A program made the position numbers and the translations under genes. DNA of 64,000 nt from positions 124,001 to 188,000 of the forward strand of contig DASUYB010000105.1 of assembly GCA_036377595.1 (NCBI GenBank), read 5' to 3'. Positions 43,134 to 51,752 of the stretch are shown piece after piece (within the stretch, counting starts at the first letter, position 1; every line of letters starts with the position of its first letter). The DNA is from Longimicrobium sp. Lineage in GTDB: Bacteria; Gemmatimonadota; Gemmatimonadetes; Longimicrobiales; Longimicrobiaceae. A model generated the notes under the pieces. The model searched no databases. It was given only the letters and a program-made list of their open reading frames with translations, and was not told where the DNA came from.

Positions 43134-43184
43134 TATGAGCTGTCGCTTGGGCCGAAACCAGAATCGGAACGAGGAGGAGCCGAG

Positions 43185-43412
43185 ATGAAGAAGATGACGC
43201 TGAGCCTGGACGCGCTCCGGGTGGAGAGCTTCGAGACCGACGCCGACCACCCCGCGCGCGGCACCGTCCGCGGCCACGATGGCTCGGACGTGGTGATCGA
43301 CGGCAGCAACGACATCAGTTGCGACACCTGCCAGACCTGCGACGACTCGCAGTGCGACTCATGCTGGTTCAACACCTGCACCTGCCACAGGTACTGCGTC
43401 GGCGAAGCGTGA
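43185..43412 (+). CDS. RiPP-like precursor peptide (pinensin-type leader), copy 2
   Basis: 75 residues, ATG at 43185 behind AGGAGGAGC. Leader KKMTLSLDALRVESFETDA, then a cysteine-rich core (SCDTCQTCDDSQCDSCWF, TCTCHRYC). It is clearly a paralogue of the peptide 51 bases upstream, with a different core. A GC hairpin follows. Export or modification genes must lie elsewhere. Confidence 0.75.
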   Translation: MKKMTLSLDALRVESFETDADHPARGTVRGHDGSDVVIDGSNDISCDTCQTCDDSQCDSCWFNTCTCHRYCVGEA

Positions 43413-43442
43413 CCCGACGGCGCTCCGGAGCAACAATCCCGC

Positions 43443-43470
43443 GGCGCGGCTGGAGAAATCCGGCCGCGCC
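43443..43470. terminator. Hairpin after the precursor peptides
   Basis: GGCGCGGC at 43443-43450 pairs with GCCGCGCC at 43463-43470, 31 bases past the stop. Confidence 0.6.
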
Positions 43471-43584
43471 ATGTCGTTTTCTGCCCGGCGGCAGAGTGTT
43501 GCCTCCGTGCCCTTGCGAGACGGAATCCACCTCACCAACTTCGTTCACCTGTTTCTCCGGCGGACCATCCACCACGACACCTCG

Positions 43585-45501
43585 ATGAGCAGGCCCCAGC
43601 GAAACGACCCGTGCCCGTGCGGAAGCGGAAAGAAGTACAAGGCGTGCTGCATGGGCGTCGATCGCGACATCGACCGCACCCTGCGCGTGGTGGGCGGCAT
43701 GCTTTCGCACGGGGAGGCACCGTGGAATCCGGCCGCGCGCGCGGCCGACGCGTGGGAAGCGGACGTGGTGCCGTTGGCCGGCGGGTTCCGCGACGAGCCC
43801 GACGCTGCTCCCGCCGTGGTGATGGTCGGGGCGGCGGGGTTCATCCTGCGCGCGGACGTGCTCGGCAACCGGCCGACCGACGTGCAGGGGCGTGCCCGGG
43901 CGGTGGCCGAGGCGGTGCTGGCGGCCGGACGCCAGGTCGGCGTGCTGCCCCCGACGCTGCACGTGCGCGACGAGCCGCTCGCGGGGGCGCTGGGTCCGGA
44001 GCTGGAGCCGCGCGGGATCGCGGTGGTGGCCGCACCCATGGCGGAGCTGGACGACGCGATCCAGAGCTCGATCGAGCACCTGATGGACGACCGTGCCCTG
44101 GCGTTCATGCGCACGCTCGGCTCGTGGCGCGAGACGGAGACTTCGCCAGCGGAGCTGGCGGCGTTCCATGCCGCCGCGGCGGCATTCTACCGCACCGCGC
44201 CATGGAAGCGCGTCAGCTCGGACGAGGTGCTGGTGATGACCACCGAGGGCGCGGGCACCTTCCTGGCGGTGGTGATGGGGAGCGGCGGGATGGAATTCGG
44301 GCTGGTGCTCTACTCCAACGAGGCGGACCTCGACGACCTGTACGAGCACGACCACGAGCCGATGGCGGCGCTGCGGCAGATGCGCGGTTACGCGCTGACG
44401 GTCGGCTTCGAGCGCCGGTCGCGGCTTCCCCGCCCGATGCAGCGCGAGGTGGCCTCGGCGGGGTGGGAGATCGCCGGCGACGCCGCGTATCCCATGCTGT
44501 ACGGGCTGCGCCTGCCGGGCTTTCGCGTGACCGCCGAGCACGTGCGGCTGATGACGGGCGGGCTGGCGGCGGTGGCGTTCGATGTCGGCGGCGCCGAACT
44601 GCCGGCCACTGTGCGCGAGATCCTGGACCGCATGGTGATCCGCGTCGAGCGGGAGGACGAAGACGAGCTTCCCTGGGCGGAGCTCGAGGAGGCGCACGTC
44701 ATCGGCCCCACCGGCCCGAATGCGGACCCCGGAGCCGTGCTGCCGTACGTGTGGGCCGCCGACATGAACGAGTACGAGCGGCTGCAGAGCGCCGAACTGG
44801 AGCGGGCCGGCCGGTTCGAAGGCTGGCTGCGGGAGCGCGGGCTATCGAAGGCCGCGCAGCGGCGGCACCTGCGCAACGCGCGCACGTGGTGCGAGTACCT
44901 GGCCGGGATGGCCGTTCCCGCGCAGGCGGCCACCGAGATCGATCTGCGCAACTACCTGTACGACTGGTTCCCGCGAAAGGAAGCGCTGCCGAAGGACGTG
45001 GAGCGCGTGATCGACCAGTCGCTGCTCGTGTTCTTCGGTTGGCTGGAGGCTGAGGAGGGAATCGGGTATCCGTGGGCCGCGGCCGTGCTCCACGAGTTCG
45101 GCCGCGTGTCCGGCGAGCGCGGCCCGGCGCCGGAGGGCGCGTACTGGGAAGCGGAGGTGCGGGAGTGGCGCGGGATGTTCTTCGGAGACCTGGACGACCG
45201 CATGATGCTCCCGGACCGCGACCTGCCGGGCACCGAGCACGGATGGCCGGCCATGATGAACGCCGAGATCGCCCATCTCCACAACGAGTTGCAGCGCCGG
45301 TGGCTGATCTGGTACGACGAGGCGGTGCGCGGCGGGGTGACGGACCTGGAGGAGCTCTACGTGACGCTGGCGCTGCGCCAGCGCGGCTGGGAGAACACGC
45401 CGCATCCGCAGGTGGGCGGACGCACGCCGCGGCAGGTCGTGGCCGCGTACGAGCAGGAGCAGGAAGGAACGCCGCAGCTGTCGTTCGCGGACTTCGGGTG
45501 A
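43585..45501 (+). CDS. Large protein with N-terminal SEC-C zinc motif
   Basis: 638 residues from the ATG at 43585. It opens with the SEC-C motif RNDPCPCGSGKKYKACC (residues 5-21), the metal-binding tail known from SecA and from many otherwise unknown proteins. The long remainder has no recognised domain; it includes acidic stretches (EREDEDELPWAELEE) and a helical region with RRHLRNARTWCEYLAGMAVP, faintly like the N-terminal SAM-like domain of phage integrases. Function unknown. A clear terminator follows. Confidence 0.75.
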   Translation: MSRPQRNDPCPCGSGKKYKACCMGVDRDIDRTLRVVGGMLSHGEAPWNPAARAADAWEADVVPLAGGFRDEPDAAPAVVMVGAAGFILRADVLGNRPTDVQGRARAVAEAVLAAGRQVGVLPPTLHVRDEPLAGALGPELEPRGIAVVAAPMAELDDAIQSSIEHLMDDRALAFMRTLGSWRETETSPAELAAFHAAAAAFYRTAPWKRVSSDEVLVMTTEGAGTFLAVVMGSGGMEFGLVLYSNEADLDDLYEHDHEPMAALRQMRGYALTVGFERRSRLPRPMQREVASAGWEIAGDAAYPMLYGLRLPGFRVTAEHVRLMTGGLAAVAFDVGGAELPATVREILDRMVIRVEREDEDELPWAELEEAHVIGPTGPNADPGAVLPYVWAADMNEYERLQSAELERAGRFEGWLRERGLSKAAQRRHLRNARTWCEYLAGMAVPAQAATEIDLRNYLYDWFPRKEALPKDVERVIDQSLLVFFGWLEAEEGIGYPWAAAVLHEFGRVSGERGPAPEGAYWEAEVREWRGMFFGDLDDRMMLPDRDLPGTEHGWPAMMNAEIAHLHNELQRRWLIWYDEAVRGGVTDLEELYVTLALRQRGWENTPHPQVGGRTPRQVVAAYEQEQEGTPQLSFADFG

Positions 45502-45531
45502 GCACCGGCCGGTGTGAATGGTGACGAAGAG

Positions 45532-45557
45532 CGGCCCGCGATCGACCTCGCGGGCCG
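45532..45557. terminator. Terminator after the SEC-C gene
   Basis: CGGCCCGCGA and TCGCGGGCCG around TCGACC, then TTTCG. It stands 30 bases past the stop and may also serve the convergent hydrolase gene. Confidence 0.7.
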
Positions 45558-45581
45558 TTTCGCGTTCCAGGTGGCGTGGAG

Positions 45582-46301
45582 CTACGCGCCCGCCGCGCGC
45601 GAGACCGGCTCCTCGTCGCCCAGCCGCTCGAGGATGAGCCCGGCGGTGGTGAGGTGGTCGCGCGCCAGGTTGTGGCCCGCGTCGAGCAGCACCGTCTCCG
45701 CCACGCCGGCGGGGAGCGCGGGGGCCAACGCGGCGGGATCGTCGCGGCCGTTGACGACGAGGATCCGCATTCCGCGGAGCGCCTGCAACTCGGGGAGGAC
45801 GGGGACGTCGCCCGGACGCTCGTGGTGGCCGAAGAGATCGGCCCAGCGGAAGCGGAAGCTGCCCAGCCGCGCGGGCGAGAGGAGCGCGAGCAGGCGCACG
45901 CGTTGCCGCAGCCCAGGATCCATCCGCCGCGCGACGAACGGCAGCAGGTCCGCGCCGCGCGAGAGGCCGATCATCATCACCGAATCGGCATCCCACGCTT
46001 GGAGATAGTGTCGCAGCACAGCCTCAACGTCGCGTGTGACGCGCGCAGGCGTGCGGCCGAAGAGCAGATAGGTGCGCGCCTTCAGGCCGACGGTGGAGAT
46101 GCCGTGCTGCGCCAGCTCGCGTGCCAGGCCGCGCACCAGCATCGCCCAATTGCCGTCTCCCGTGAAGACGAAGGCGAGGGTGCGTCCCGGCTCCTCCGCG
46201 CGCTCCTCGACCAGCGGGAGGTGGCGCAACGCGCGGGGCTGCTCGTCGCGCCGGCGGCGGAGCAGCCTACGGATCGCATCGAACGAAGAAGAAAGGGGCA
46301 C
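45582..46301 (-). CDS. VirJ-like alpha/beta hydrolase
   Basis: 239 residues. The text follows the VirJ/AcvB domain: LAFVFTGDGNWAML, GISTVGLKARTYL, the nucleophile region MMIGLSRGADLLP (serine in GLSRG) and the late DAGHNLARD histidine. AcvB/VirJ proteins are periplasmic and some hydrolyse lysyl-phosphatidylglycerol. No signal peptide is obvious here, so its place is unclear. It faces the SEC-C gene and lies downstream of a terminator from the phosphoesterase. Confidence 0.75.
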   Translation of the reverse strand: MPLSSSFDAIRRLLRRRRDEQPRALRHLPLVEERAEEPGRTLAFVFTGDGNWAMLVRGLARELAQHGISTVGLKARTYLLFGRTPARVTRDVEAVLRHYLQAWDADSVMMIGLSRGADLLPFVARRMDPGLRQRVRLLALLSPARLGSFRFRWADLFGHHERPGDVPVLPELQALRGMRILVVNGRDDPAALAPALPAGVAETVLLDAGHNLARDHLTTAGLILERLGDEEPVSRAAGA

Positions 46302-46374
46302 GCGCGCTCCCGTTCGCGGTAATCGTCATCTCCCGTAAAAGCAGGCGGCGTACCAGCATCCATGGGAAAGAACC

Positions 46375-46402
46375 GAGGCGGGCCCGACTCCGGGCCCGCC
46401 TC
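46375..46402. terminator. Terminator after the metallophosphoesterase
   Basis: A 12-bp perfect stem, GAGGCGGGCCCG with its complement, around a 4-base loop ACTC, 26 bases past the leftward stop at 46429. Confidence 0.8.
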
Positions 46403-46428
46403 GCATCACATCTCAAATATCCAGGAAA

Positions 46429-48345
46429 CTACGCCGCGACGCTCGCCTCGGGCTGCTTGCCGTCGGACGGCGGGCGGTCGATGGTGAGGCGGTCGATCAC
46501 CCGCACCTTCGGCTCGTGGACCGCGTCGAAGTAGGGGGTGCCGGCGGGGGCGCTCGGGTGGAACTTCCACTTGCCCGGGCCGTCGACGCCGTACGACCAC
46601 AGGTGCAGCTCGCCCGTCTTCGCGATCTTCAGCCGCACGAAGTTCTTGTACGTCTCCAGGTGCTGCGCCGAGAACGCCTCGTTGTAGTTCAGCGCGGGCA
46701 GCAGGAACAGGCTCAGCAGCAGCGACCCCAGGATCCCGCCCAGCCCCACCATCCCCACGATGAAGAGCAGCGCGTTGCCGAGCGAGTTGACGTTCGCCAG
46801 CGGCTGCGACAGGAGCCAGGTGAGCCCCACCGCCAGCCCCAGGTGCGCGAAGCCGTGGACCCCGCCGACCCCCACCTTCACCGCCGTGCGCAGCTTCTCG
46901 TAGCGCAGCAGGAGCTTCGAGCGCTCCACGTCGGGCGTGGTGAACGCGATCATCCCCGTCACGAACAGGAGCGAGAAGGCGATGACGGCGGGGGAGTACT
47001 TGGCCACGTTCCAGAAGCTGGCCGCCACGTCCATCCAGCGCACGCCATCCTGGTGCACCTCCTCGATGAAGCTGGTCTGGATGTATGCCGAGGTCTTGCT
47101 GGCGCTCTGGAGGAACCAGGCGAAGAGCGCGTACATGGCGCCCAGGAAGATGGCGAACGACGGGTTGTGCCAGAACGAGAAGATCGCGCCCCACTTGATG
47201 CCGGTGGACGCCTTCAGGTCGGGGTAGAGCGGGCCGCGCTGCCAGGACTCCTTCGTGTCCGCCGGCGTCTCCAGGTCCAGCGTCTCGGGAAGGAGCTGCG
47301 TGCCCAAGAGGTACGCGCCGCCGCCTCCCGCGGTGATCTTGTGGCGCGCGGTGCCGGACTCGCCGCCGGTGCTGTAGCGCGCGTAGTGGTGCAGGTCGCC
47401 CGTGAGCGTCAGCGCGAGCTGGGCGCCGGTGGGCGCGATCACCGTCTTCTCGAAGTACGCCAGGTTGTCGAACGCGTCCACGTCGCTGCGGGTGTGCGCC
47501 CACGCGGGCTCGGGGGTGCAGAGGATCACGCGGTCGCCCTCGCGCAGCTCGCGTGCGACCTGGCAGAAGTACTCGATCTGCGGGCGGTCGATGTCGGACT
47601 GCAGCTGCACGTCGACGCCGAACACCCACCAGCGGTGCGGCAGCCGCAGCGCCCAGTAGCTGCGCGACTGCCGCGTGCGCCACGCGCCGATCCAGCGGCG
47701 CTGGCAGAACTGGCGGATGAAGCTGGTGAGCCCGTCGTACCAGTCGTGGTTGCCGGGGATGGCGAACAGGTGCGGCGGGTCGGCGTCGGTGACCCAGGGG
47801 AGCGCCGCCTCGTACGGCCCGGCCAGGCGGTTGGCGTACTCGTCGCGGCTGGCGGTGGGATACACCTGGTCGCCGCCCATCACCAGCACGTGGCCGCGGC
47901 GGGTGCGCTCGCCGTCGATGGCGCCGTCGGCGCGCACCGCCTCCTCGCCGAACGTCGGCGCGGGGAGCTCGGGGCGGCCGAGGAGCCAGGCGACGGTGTA
48001 GGTGGGATCGAACCCGTCGCCCAGGTCGGCCACGAAGTCGAGCCAGAAGTCGCCGTCGGTCTCGACATGGGCGTCGTAGGTGAAGATGCGGCCGTCGGCG
48101 GTGTCGGGACCGGCCTCGTCGGCGTCGTGCTGGTGCAGCGCGGCCAGCGTCTCGCGGCGGTCGGCGTATTCGCCGAACGCCGCCGACAGCACCGCGCGCA
48201 CGGCGGTGACGGCCAGCTGCCCCGGCGCCAGCCAGCGCACCATCTTCGCGGGCGTGAAGGGGAGCTCGGCCGGGCCGGCCGGCGCCGCGATCTTGCCGAC
48301 GGGCACCTTTTCGGGGGCGGTCGTGGCGGATGTGACTTCGCTCAT
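46429..48345 (-). CDS. Membrane-bound calcineurin-like metallophosphoesterase
   Basis: 638 residues. Metal motifs of the family are visible: VMGGDQVYPTAS, FAIPGNHDWYDG, and late TLTGDLHHYARYS. The first 350 residues form the catalytic domain. The C-terminal part has several membrane helices (FLGAMYALFAWFL; YSPAVIAFSLLFVTGMIAF; LGLAVGLTWLLS; GNALLFIVGMVGLGGILG). Substrate unknown; such proteins are often annotated only as phosphoesterases. The ATG at 48345 lies behind TCCCTCCAATG-type sequence on the minus strand (CCCTCC) with no perfect Shine-Dalgarno. Confidence 0.85.
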   Translation of the reverse strand: MSEVTSATTAPEKVPVGKIAAPAGPAELPFTPAKMVRWLAPGQLAVTAVRAVLSAAFGEYADRRETLAALHQHDADEAGPDTADGRIFTYDAHVETDGDFWLDFVADLGDGFDPTYTVAWLLGRPELPAPTFGEEAVRADGAIDGERTRRGHVLVMGGDQVYPTASRDEYANRLAGPYEAALPWVTDADPPHLFAIPGNHDWYDGLTSFIRQFCQRRWIGAWRTRQSRSYWALRLPHRWWVFGVDVQLQSDIDRPQIEYFCQVARELREGDRVILCTPEPAWAHTRSDVDAFDNLAYFEKTVIAPTGAQLALTLTGDLHHYARYSTGGESGTARHKITAGGGGAYLLGTQLLPETLDLETPADTKESWQRGPLYPDLKASTGIKWGAIFSFWHNPSFAIFLGAMYALFAWFLQSASKTSAYIQTSFIEEVHQDGVRWMDVAASFWNVAKYSPAVIAFSLLFVTGMIAFTTPDVERSKLLLRYEKLRTAVKVGVGGVHGFAHLGLAVGLTWLLSQPLANVNSLGNALLFIVGMVGLGGILGSLLLSLFLLPALNYNEAFSAQHLETYKNFVRLKIAKTGELHLWSYGVDGPGKWKFHPSAPAGTPYFDAVHEPKVRVIDRLTIDRPPSDGKQPEASVAA

Positions 48346-48465
48346 TGGAGGGAAAGTGGATCGATTGTGGAGGGAGGATGGCGCGGGAGGAGGCGCCGCT
48401 CACACGTATGTTTCTCTGCGAGAGGCGGATAGGCAAGGCTTTCGATCGAAAACCGCCGCACTTCG

Positions 48466-48963
48466 TCAGGAAGGAGGAAGCTCCAGATCGGCGATCAGGC
48501 CGGTTTCAGGATCGAAGATCTCGAAACCGCGAGACGAGGCAGCCCGGCGAAGCTTCTCGTCGGAGCAGACGAACGAGATGGTTTCCCCCGGGACCAGGCT
48601 CTGGAGCCATTCGGCGGTGCAGATGTGAAGCGTGTCCGCGGCACCGACGCCGCGCTCGCGCAAGGTGTGCAGCGCCGCGAGCGTGGCGTCGTACACGAAC
48701 CTCGGCAGCGGGACGACGAAGAACCGGGTGCCGAGATCGCCGAGAAAGTCGTTACGGGCAGTCTGATAGGTACGGGTGGAGATCTGCTCCTTTCGCCAGA
48801 GCTTGGCGAAGCTGGCCATGGTCTCTACCGCGACAAGATCGGAGATGAAGAGTGAGCCGTGCAGGCGGCGAAAGGCCGCGTTCACGGTGTCCGTCCCCTT
48901 CTCCGGGATGTATGCCTTGATGACTGCGCTCGCATCGAGGAAGTACACGTCCGCGTTGTTCAT
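48466..48963 (-). CDS. PIN-domain ribonuclease toxin (VapC-like)
   Basis: 165 residues from the ATG at 48963. The PIN acidic residues are in place: YFLDASAVIKAY, VAVETMAS, GAADTLHICTA and FVCSDEKLRRAA. PIN toxins cut tRNA or rRNA and are held by a co-expressed antitoxin. The start overlaps the stop of the small gene upstream (ATGA), the normal antitoxin-first order. Confidence 0.85.
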   Translation of the reverse strand: MNNADVYFLDASAVIKAYIPEKGTDTVNAAFRRLHGSLFISDLVAVETMASFAKLWRKEQISTRTYQTARNDFLGDLGTRFFVVPLPRFVYDATLAALHTLRERGVGAADTLHICTAEWLQSLVPGETISFVCSDEKLRRAASSRGFEIFDPETGLIADLELPPS

Positions 48964-49136
48964 GAGAACAGGCGAATGAGCGCGGCGAGCCACCACGGAC
49001 GGCGGCGACCGGCAATTCGGGGCGGCCGCGGTGTACCGCTGGGGATGCGAACGCCGGCCTCGGCGAGACGCCGGTTGCGCTCCGCGGTCCGGTCGTCCAG
49101 CGGCATGGTATCCTGTGGCGTCACGGTCTCCGGCAT
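48960..49136 (-). CDS. Small protein upstream of the PIN toxin, probable antitoxin
   Basis: 58 residues from the ATG at 49136, behind GGAGGAGAGTC. No family recognised. It is not an ordinary VapB: there is no AbrB or ribbon-helix-helix domain, and the C-terminus is basic and aromatic (RRRPWWLAALIRLFS), which could fold as a toxin-binding amphipathic helix. The antitoxin role is inferred from the four-base overlap with the toxin. Confidence 0.5.
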   Translation of the reverse strand: MPETVTPQDTMPLDDRTAERNRRLAEAGVRIPSGTPRPPRIAGRRRPWWLAALIRLFS

Positions 49137-49234
49137 GACTCTCCTCCCCCAGGATCGTATGGTCGCGATGTTCCGGGAACGTTGTCTCAACCCGTTCAGG
49201 CCGTCAAGTCATCCGAAGCTGAACGATAAAAACA

Positions 49235-49268
49235 CGCCACCCGCGGAGCGCTTGCTCCACGGGTGGCG
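49235..49268 (-). terminator. Rho-independent terminator of the beta-lactamase-like gene
   Basis: CGCCACCCG with CGGGTGGCG, plus inner GGAGC/GCTCC, around GCTT. On the minus strand a T-rich run (GTTTTTATC) follows the stem, a complete intrinsic terminator. Confidence 0.85.
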
Positions 49269-49290
49269 AGTTGGGACAGGCCGGATTCGA

Positions 49291-50589
49291 TCAGTCCACC
49301 GTCTTCGCGCGGGGTTCGACGTCGAAGTCGTCGGCGGCCACGGCCACGCGGTCGTTCACGCGTCGGCGGAGCGCCATGATGGTGTTGGGCGCGCGCGGCT
49401 GGTACACGCGGTTGCTGAGCAGCACCGACCAGGTGTGGCGCTCGGGGTCGATCCAGATCGACGTCCCCGTGAAGCCGGTGTGGCCGAACGACGCCTGCGA
49501 CGCCTTCACCCCGAACCCGCCGCTGCCGTTGGGGCCCGGCGTGTCCCACCCCAGCGCGCGGGTGCCGGCGCCCGGCTGGCGCGCGGTGAACATCCGCACC
49601 GTCTCCTCGCGGAAGACGCGCACGCTGTCCAGCTCGCCGCCGTTGGCCAGCATCGCCGCGAAGCGACCCAGGTCGTGCGCGGTGGAGAAGAGCCCCGCGT
49701 TGCCCGCCACGCCGCCCAGCGCGCGGGCGATGGGGTCGTGCACCAGCCCCTGCACCGGCTCGTCGTTCTCGTCGCGCAGCGTGGGCGCGCAGGTCTGGCA
49801 TCCCGCGCCGGGGAGGTAGGTGGTCGCGCGCATCTTCAGCGGGCCGTACACGCGGCGGTCCAGCAGCCGGAACAGCGGCTCGCCGGCGGCGCGCTGCGCG
49901 GCGGCGAAGAGCACGTTCATCCCCACGTCGCTGTACACCACCGCCTCGCCCGGCTCGCGCACCAGCGGGGTGCGCAGGAGCTGGCGCCACGCCGCGTCGG
50001 GGGTGGCGGCGTCCAGGGCCACGCCCGCGGGGAGCCCGGAGGTGTGGGTCAGCAGGTGGCGGATCGTCACCCGCTCCTTCGCGCCGCCCGAGAACTCGGG
50101 GAGGTAGCGCGACACGGGCGCGTCCAGGTCCATCTTCCCGTCTTCCACCAGCAGCATCACCGCCGGCGTGGTGGCCAGGACCTTGGTGAGCGAGGCCAGG
50201 TCGTACACGGTGCGGTCCGCGTCGACCTTCGCGGCCGACGCGCTCCAGCCGATGCGGCCGATGCCGCGCTCGAGCACCGTCTGGTCCTCGCGCCCGATGG
50301 CGAGCGCCGCGCCGGGGAAGGCGCCGGCGCGCACCTGCGCCCACACCGCAGCCTCGGCCTCGTCGAGCGGGGCCAGCGCGAGCTTGCGCGTCTTCGCCAC
50401 CTCGTGCGCGGCTGCGACGTCGGCGCGCGGGGCCGTGGCGTTCGCGGTGAGGCGGCGCGTGACGGCGGCCTCGTCCACCGTGGCGGCCGCGCGGGTGCTC
50501 GTCGCGATGGCGCCGCCGTAGGCCAGCGTGGCCACGGCCGCGGCGATCAGCAGCGACTTCGGATCAGCCTGACGACGATGTCTATCCAT
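49291..50589 (-). CDS. Class C beta-lactamase-like serine hydrolase, exported
   Basis: 432 residues. An N-terminal hydrophobic segment (SLLIAAAVATLAYGGAIATS) suggests export. The catalytic SxxK is in YDLASLTKVLATT, the Y-x-N equivalent in VYSDVGMN, and the KTG-like box is HTGFTG. This is the beta-lactamase/transpeptidase-like (AmpC/EstB) family, which also includes esterases and D-peptidases; the HTG in place of KTG favours a non-lactamase role. Good intrinsic terminator downstream. Confidence 0.85.
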   Translation of the reverse strand: MDRHRRQADPKSLLIAAAVATLAYGGAIATSTRAAATVDEAAVTRRLTANATAPRADVAAAHEVAKTRKLALAPLDEAEAAVWAQVRAGAFPGAALAIGREDQTVLERGIGRIGWSASAAKVDADRTVYDLASLTKVLATTPAVMLLVEDGKMDLDAPVSRYLPEFSGGAKERVTIRHLLTHTSGLPAGVALDAATPDAAWRQLLRTPLVREPGEAVVYSDVGMNVLFAAAQRAAGEPLFRLLDRRVYGPLKMRATTYLPGAGCQTCAPTLRDENDEPVQGLVHDPIARALGGVAGNAGLFSTAHDLGRFAAMLANGGELDSVRVFREETVRMFTARQPGAGTRALGWDTPGPNGSGGFGVKASQASFGHTGFTGTSIWIDPERHTWSVLLSNRVYQPRAPNTIMALRRRVNDRVAVAADDFDVEPRAKTVD

Positions 50590-50775
50590 TCACGCACCTC
50601 CATCCGGAGGACGTCCAGCGTACCCGTCCTTGACAGTACGATCTGTAACCCGTTGTGGTTGCACATCTTACAACCTGCGTACACGAAATGTAGCAGAAGG
50701 CTTCCAACGGCTGTACCCTTGCCTCCCAGATCTTCACCGGCCGCTAATCTTTCGTTCAGGGATGAACTGATGGTT

Positions 50776-50859
50776 TCACACAGAGGTCACAGAGACGAAA
50801 AGAGAGGCACGGAGAACTCAGCGCGGTCCTCTGTGCCTCTTCTTTTCCCCTCTGTGTGA
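50776..50859. repeat. Intergenic hairpin element, family member A
   Basis: Outer arms TCACACAGAGG and its complement, inner arms AAAAGAGAGGCAC / GTGCCTCTTCTTTT. Lies between the 50589 start and the 50871 stop. Related to members at 51665, 53065 and 55412. Confidence 0.8.
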
Positions 50860-50870
50860 TTCGTTTCTTC

Positions 50871-51641
50871 TCACGCCTCGCCGTTGAGCAGGGCCTTGAG
50901 CGTGTCGCGGTAGCCGCGGGTGGAGGTGACCTCGGCGCCGTTCTGCATGATCACCACGTAGTCGCCGCGGAACCAGGGCTGGATCTCGCGGATGCGGTCG
51001 ACGTTGACGATGGCGGAGCGGGAGATGCGCAGGAAGCGGCGCGGGTCCAGCACCTCGGCCAGCTGCGTCATGGTCTCGCGGATGATGTACGTCTTCGGGC
51101 CGGCGTGCACCTTCACGTACTTGCCGTCGGCCTCCAGCCAGTCGATGTCGGCCACGGGCTGCAGGAAGGCGCGCTCGCCCACGCGGATCACCAGCCGCTC
51201 GCGATAGGCCCGCCCGCCGCGCAGCTCCTCGAGCAGCGCCAGGATCTGCCGCCGGTCGCCGCCGGCGTCGGGGCGGCGGAGATGGGCGCGGGCGCGGTCG
51301 ATGGCGCGGGCCAGGCGCTCCTCGTCGAACGGCTTGAGCAGGTAGTCCAGCGCGTGCACGTCGAAGGCGCGCAGCGCGTACTGGTCGTAGGCGGTGACGA
51401 ACACCACCTCGGGGATGTCGGGCGCCAGCTCGGAGAGCACCGCGAACCCGTCGAGCCCCGGCATCTGCACGTCGAGGAAGATCAGGTCGGGACGGGTGGC
51501 GCGGATCTCCTCCACCGCCTGGGTGCCGCTGGCGCACTCGCCCACCACCTCCACGTCGTCGTGCGCGCCGAGCATGCGCCGCAACAGCTCGCGCGCGAGC
51601 GGCTCGTCGTCCACGATCAACGAGCGTAGCGTCGTTGTCAT
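50871..51641 (-). CDS. LytTR-family response regulator
   Basis: 256 residues. Receiver domain at 5-125: LIVDDEPLAR, phospho-acceptor D57 in LIFLDVQMPG, VFVTAYDQYAL and the lysine in YLLKPFDEE. LytTR DNA-binding domain at about 150-250 (DIDWLEADGKYVKVHAG; RFLRISRSAIVNVDRI). It is the partner of the kinase upstream on the same strand, 111 bases away, with a hairpin element between. LytTR regulators bind direct repeats at promoters of envelope or secreted-factor genes. Confidence 0.93.
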   Translation of the reverse strand: MTTTLRSLIVDDEPLARELLRRMLGAHDDVEVVGECASGTQAVEEIRATRPDLIFLDVQMPGLDGFAVLSELAPDIPEVVFVTAYDQYALRAFDVHALDYLLKPFDEERLARAIDRARAHLRRPDAGGDRRQILALLEELRGGRAYRERLVIRVGERAFLQPVADIDWLEADGKYVKVHAGPKTYIIRETMTQLAEVLDPRRFLRISRSAIVNVDRIREIQPWFRGDYVVIMQNGAEVTSTRGYRDTLKALLNGEA

Positions 51642-51664
51642 CTCGATACGATCAACGGATTTGT

Positions 51665-51742
51665 CTCACGCAGAGGGCGCAGAGGACGCAGAGAGCCCGG
51701 CACGACGTCTTTCCTCTGCGACCTCTGCGGCCTCTGCGTGAG
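51665..51742. repeat. Intergenic hairpin element, family member B
   Basis: CTCACGCAGAGGGCGCAGAGG facing CCTCTGCGGCCTCTGCGTGAG. Lies between regulator and kinase genes; arms are built of short CAGAGG-type units. Confidence 0.8.
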
Positions 51743-51752
51743 GATTTTCATC

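Noticed and set aside
45582-46301. VirJ homologue as evidence of a type IV secretion system
   Set aside because: No other VirB/VirD gene is in the window; the domain is widespread alone.
49291-50589. True AmpC beta-lactamase giving drug resistance
   Set aside because: The KTG box is HTG and the family is dominated by esterases and peptidases; only a general serine-hydrolase call is justified.
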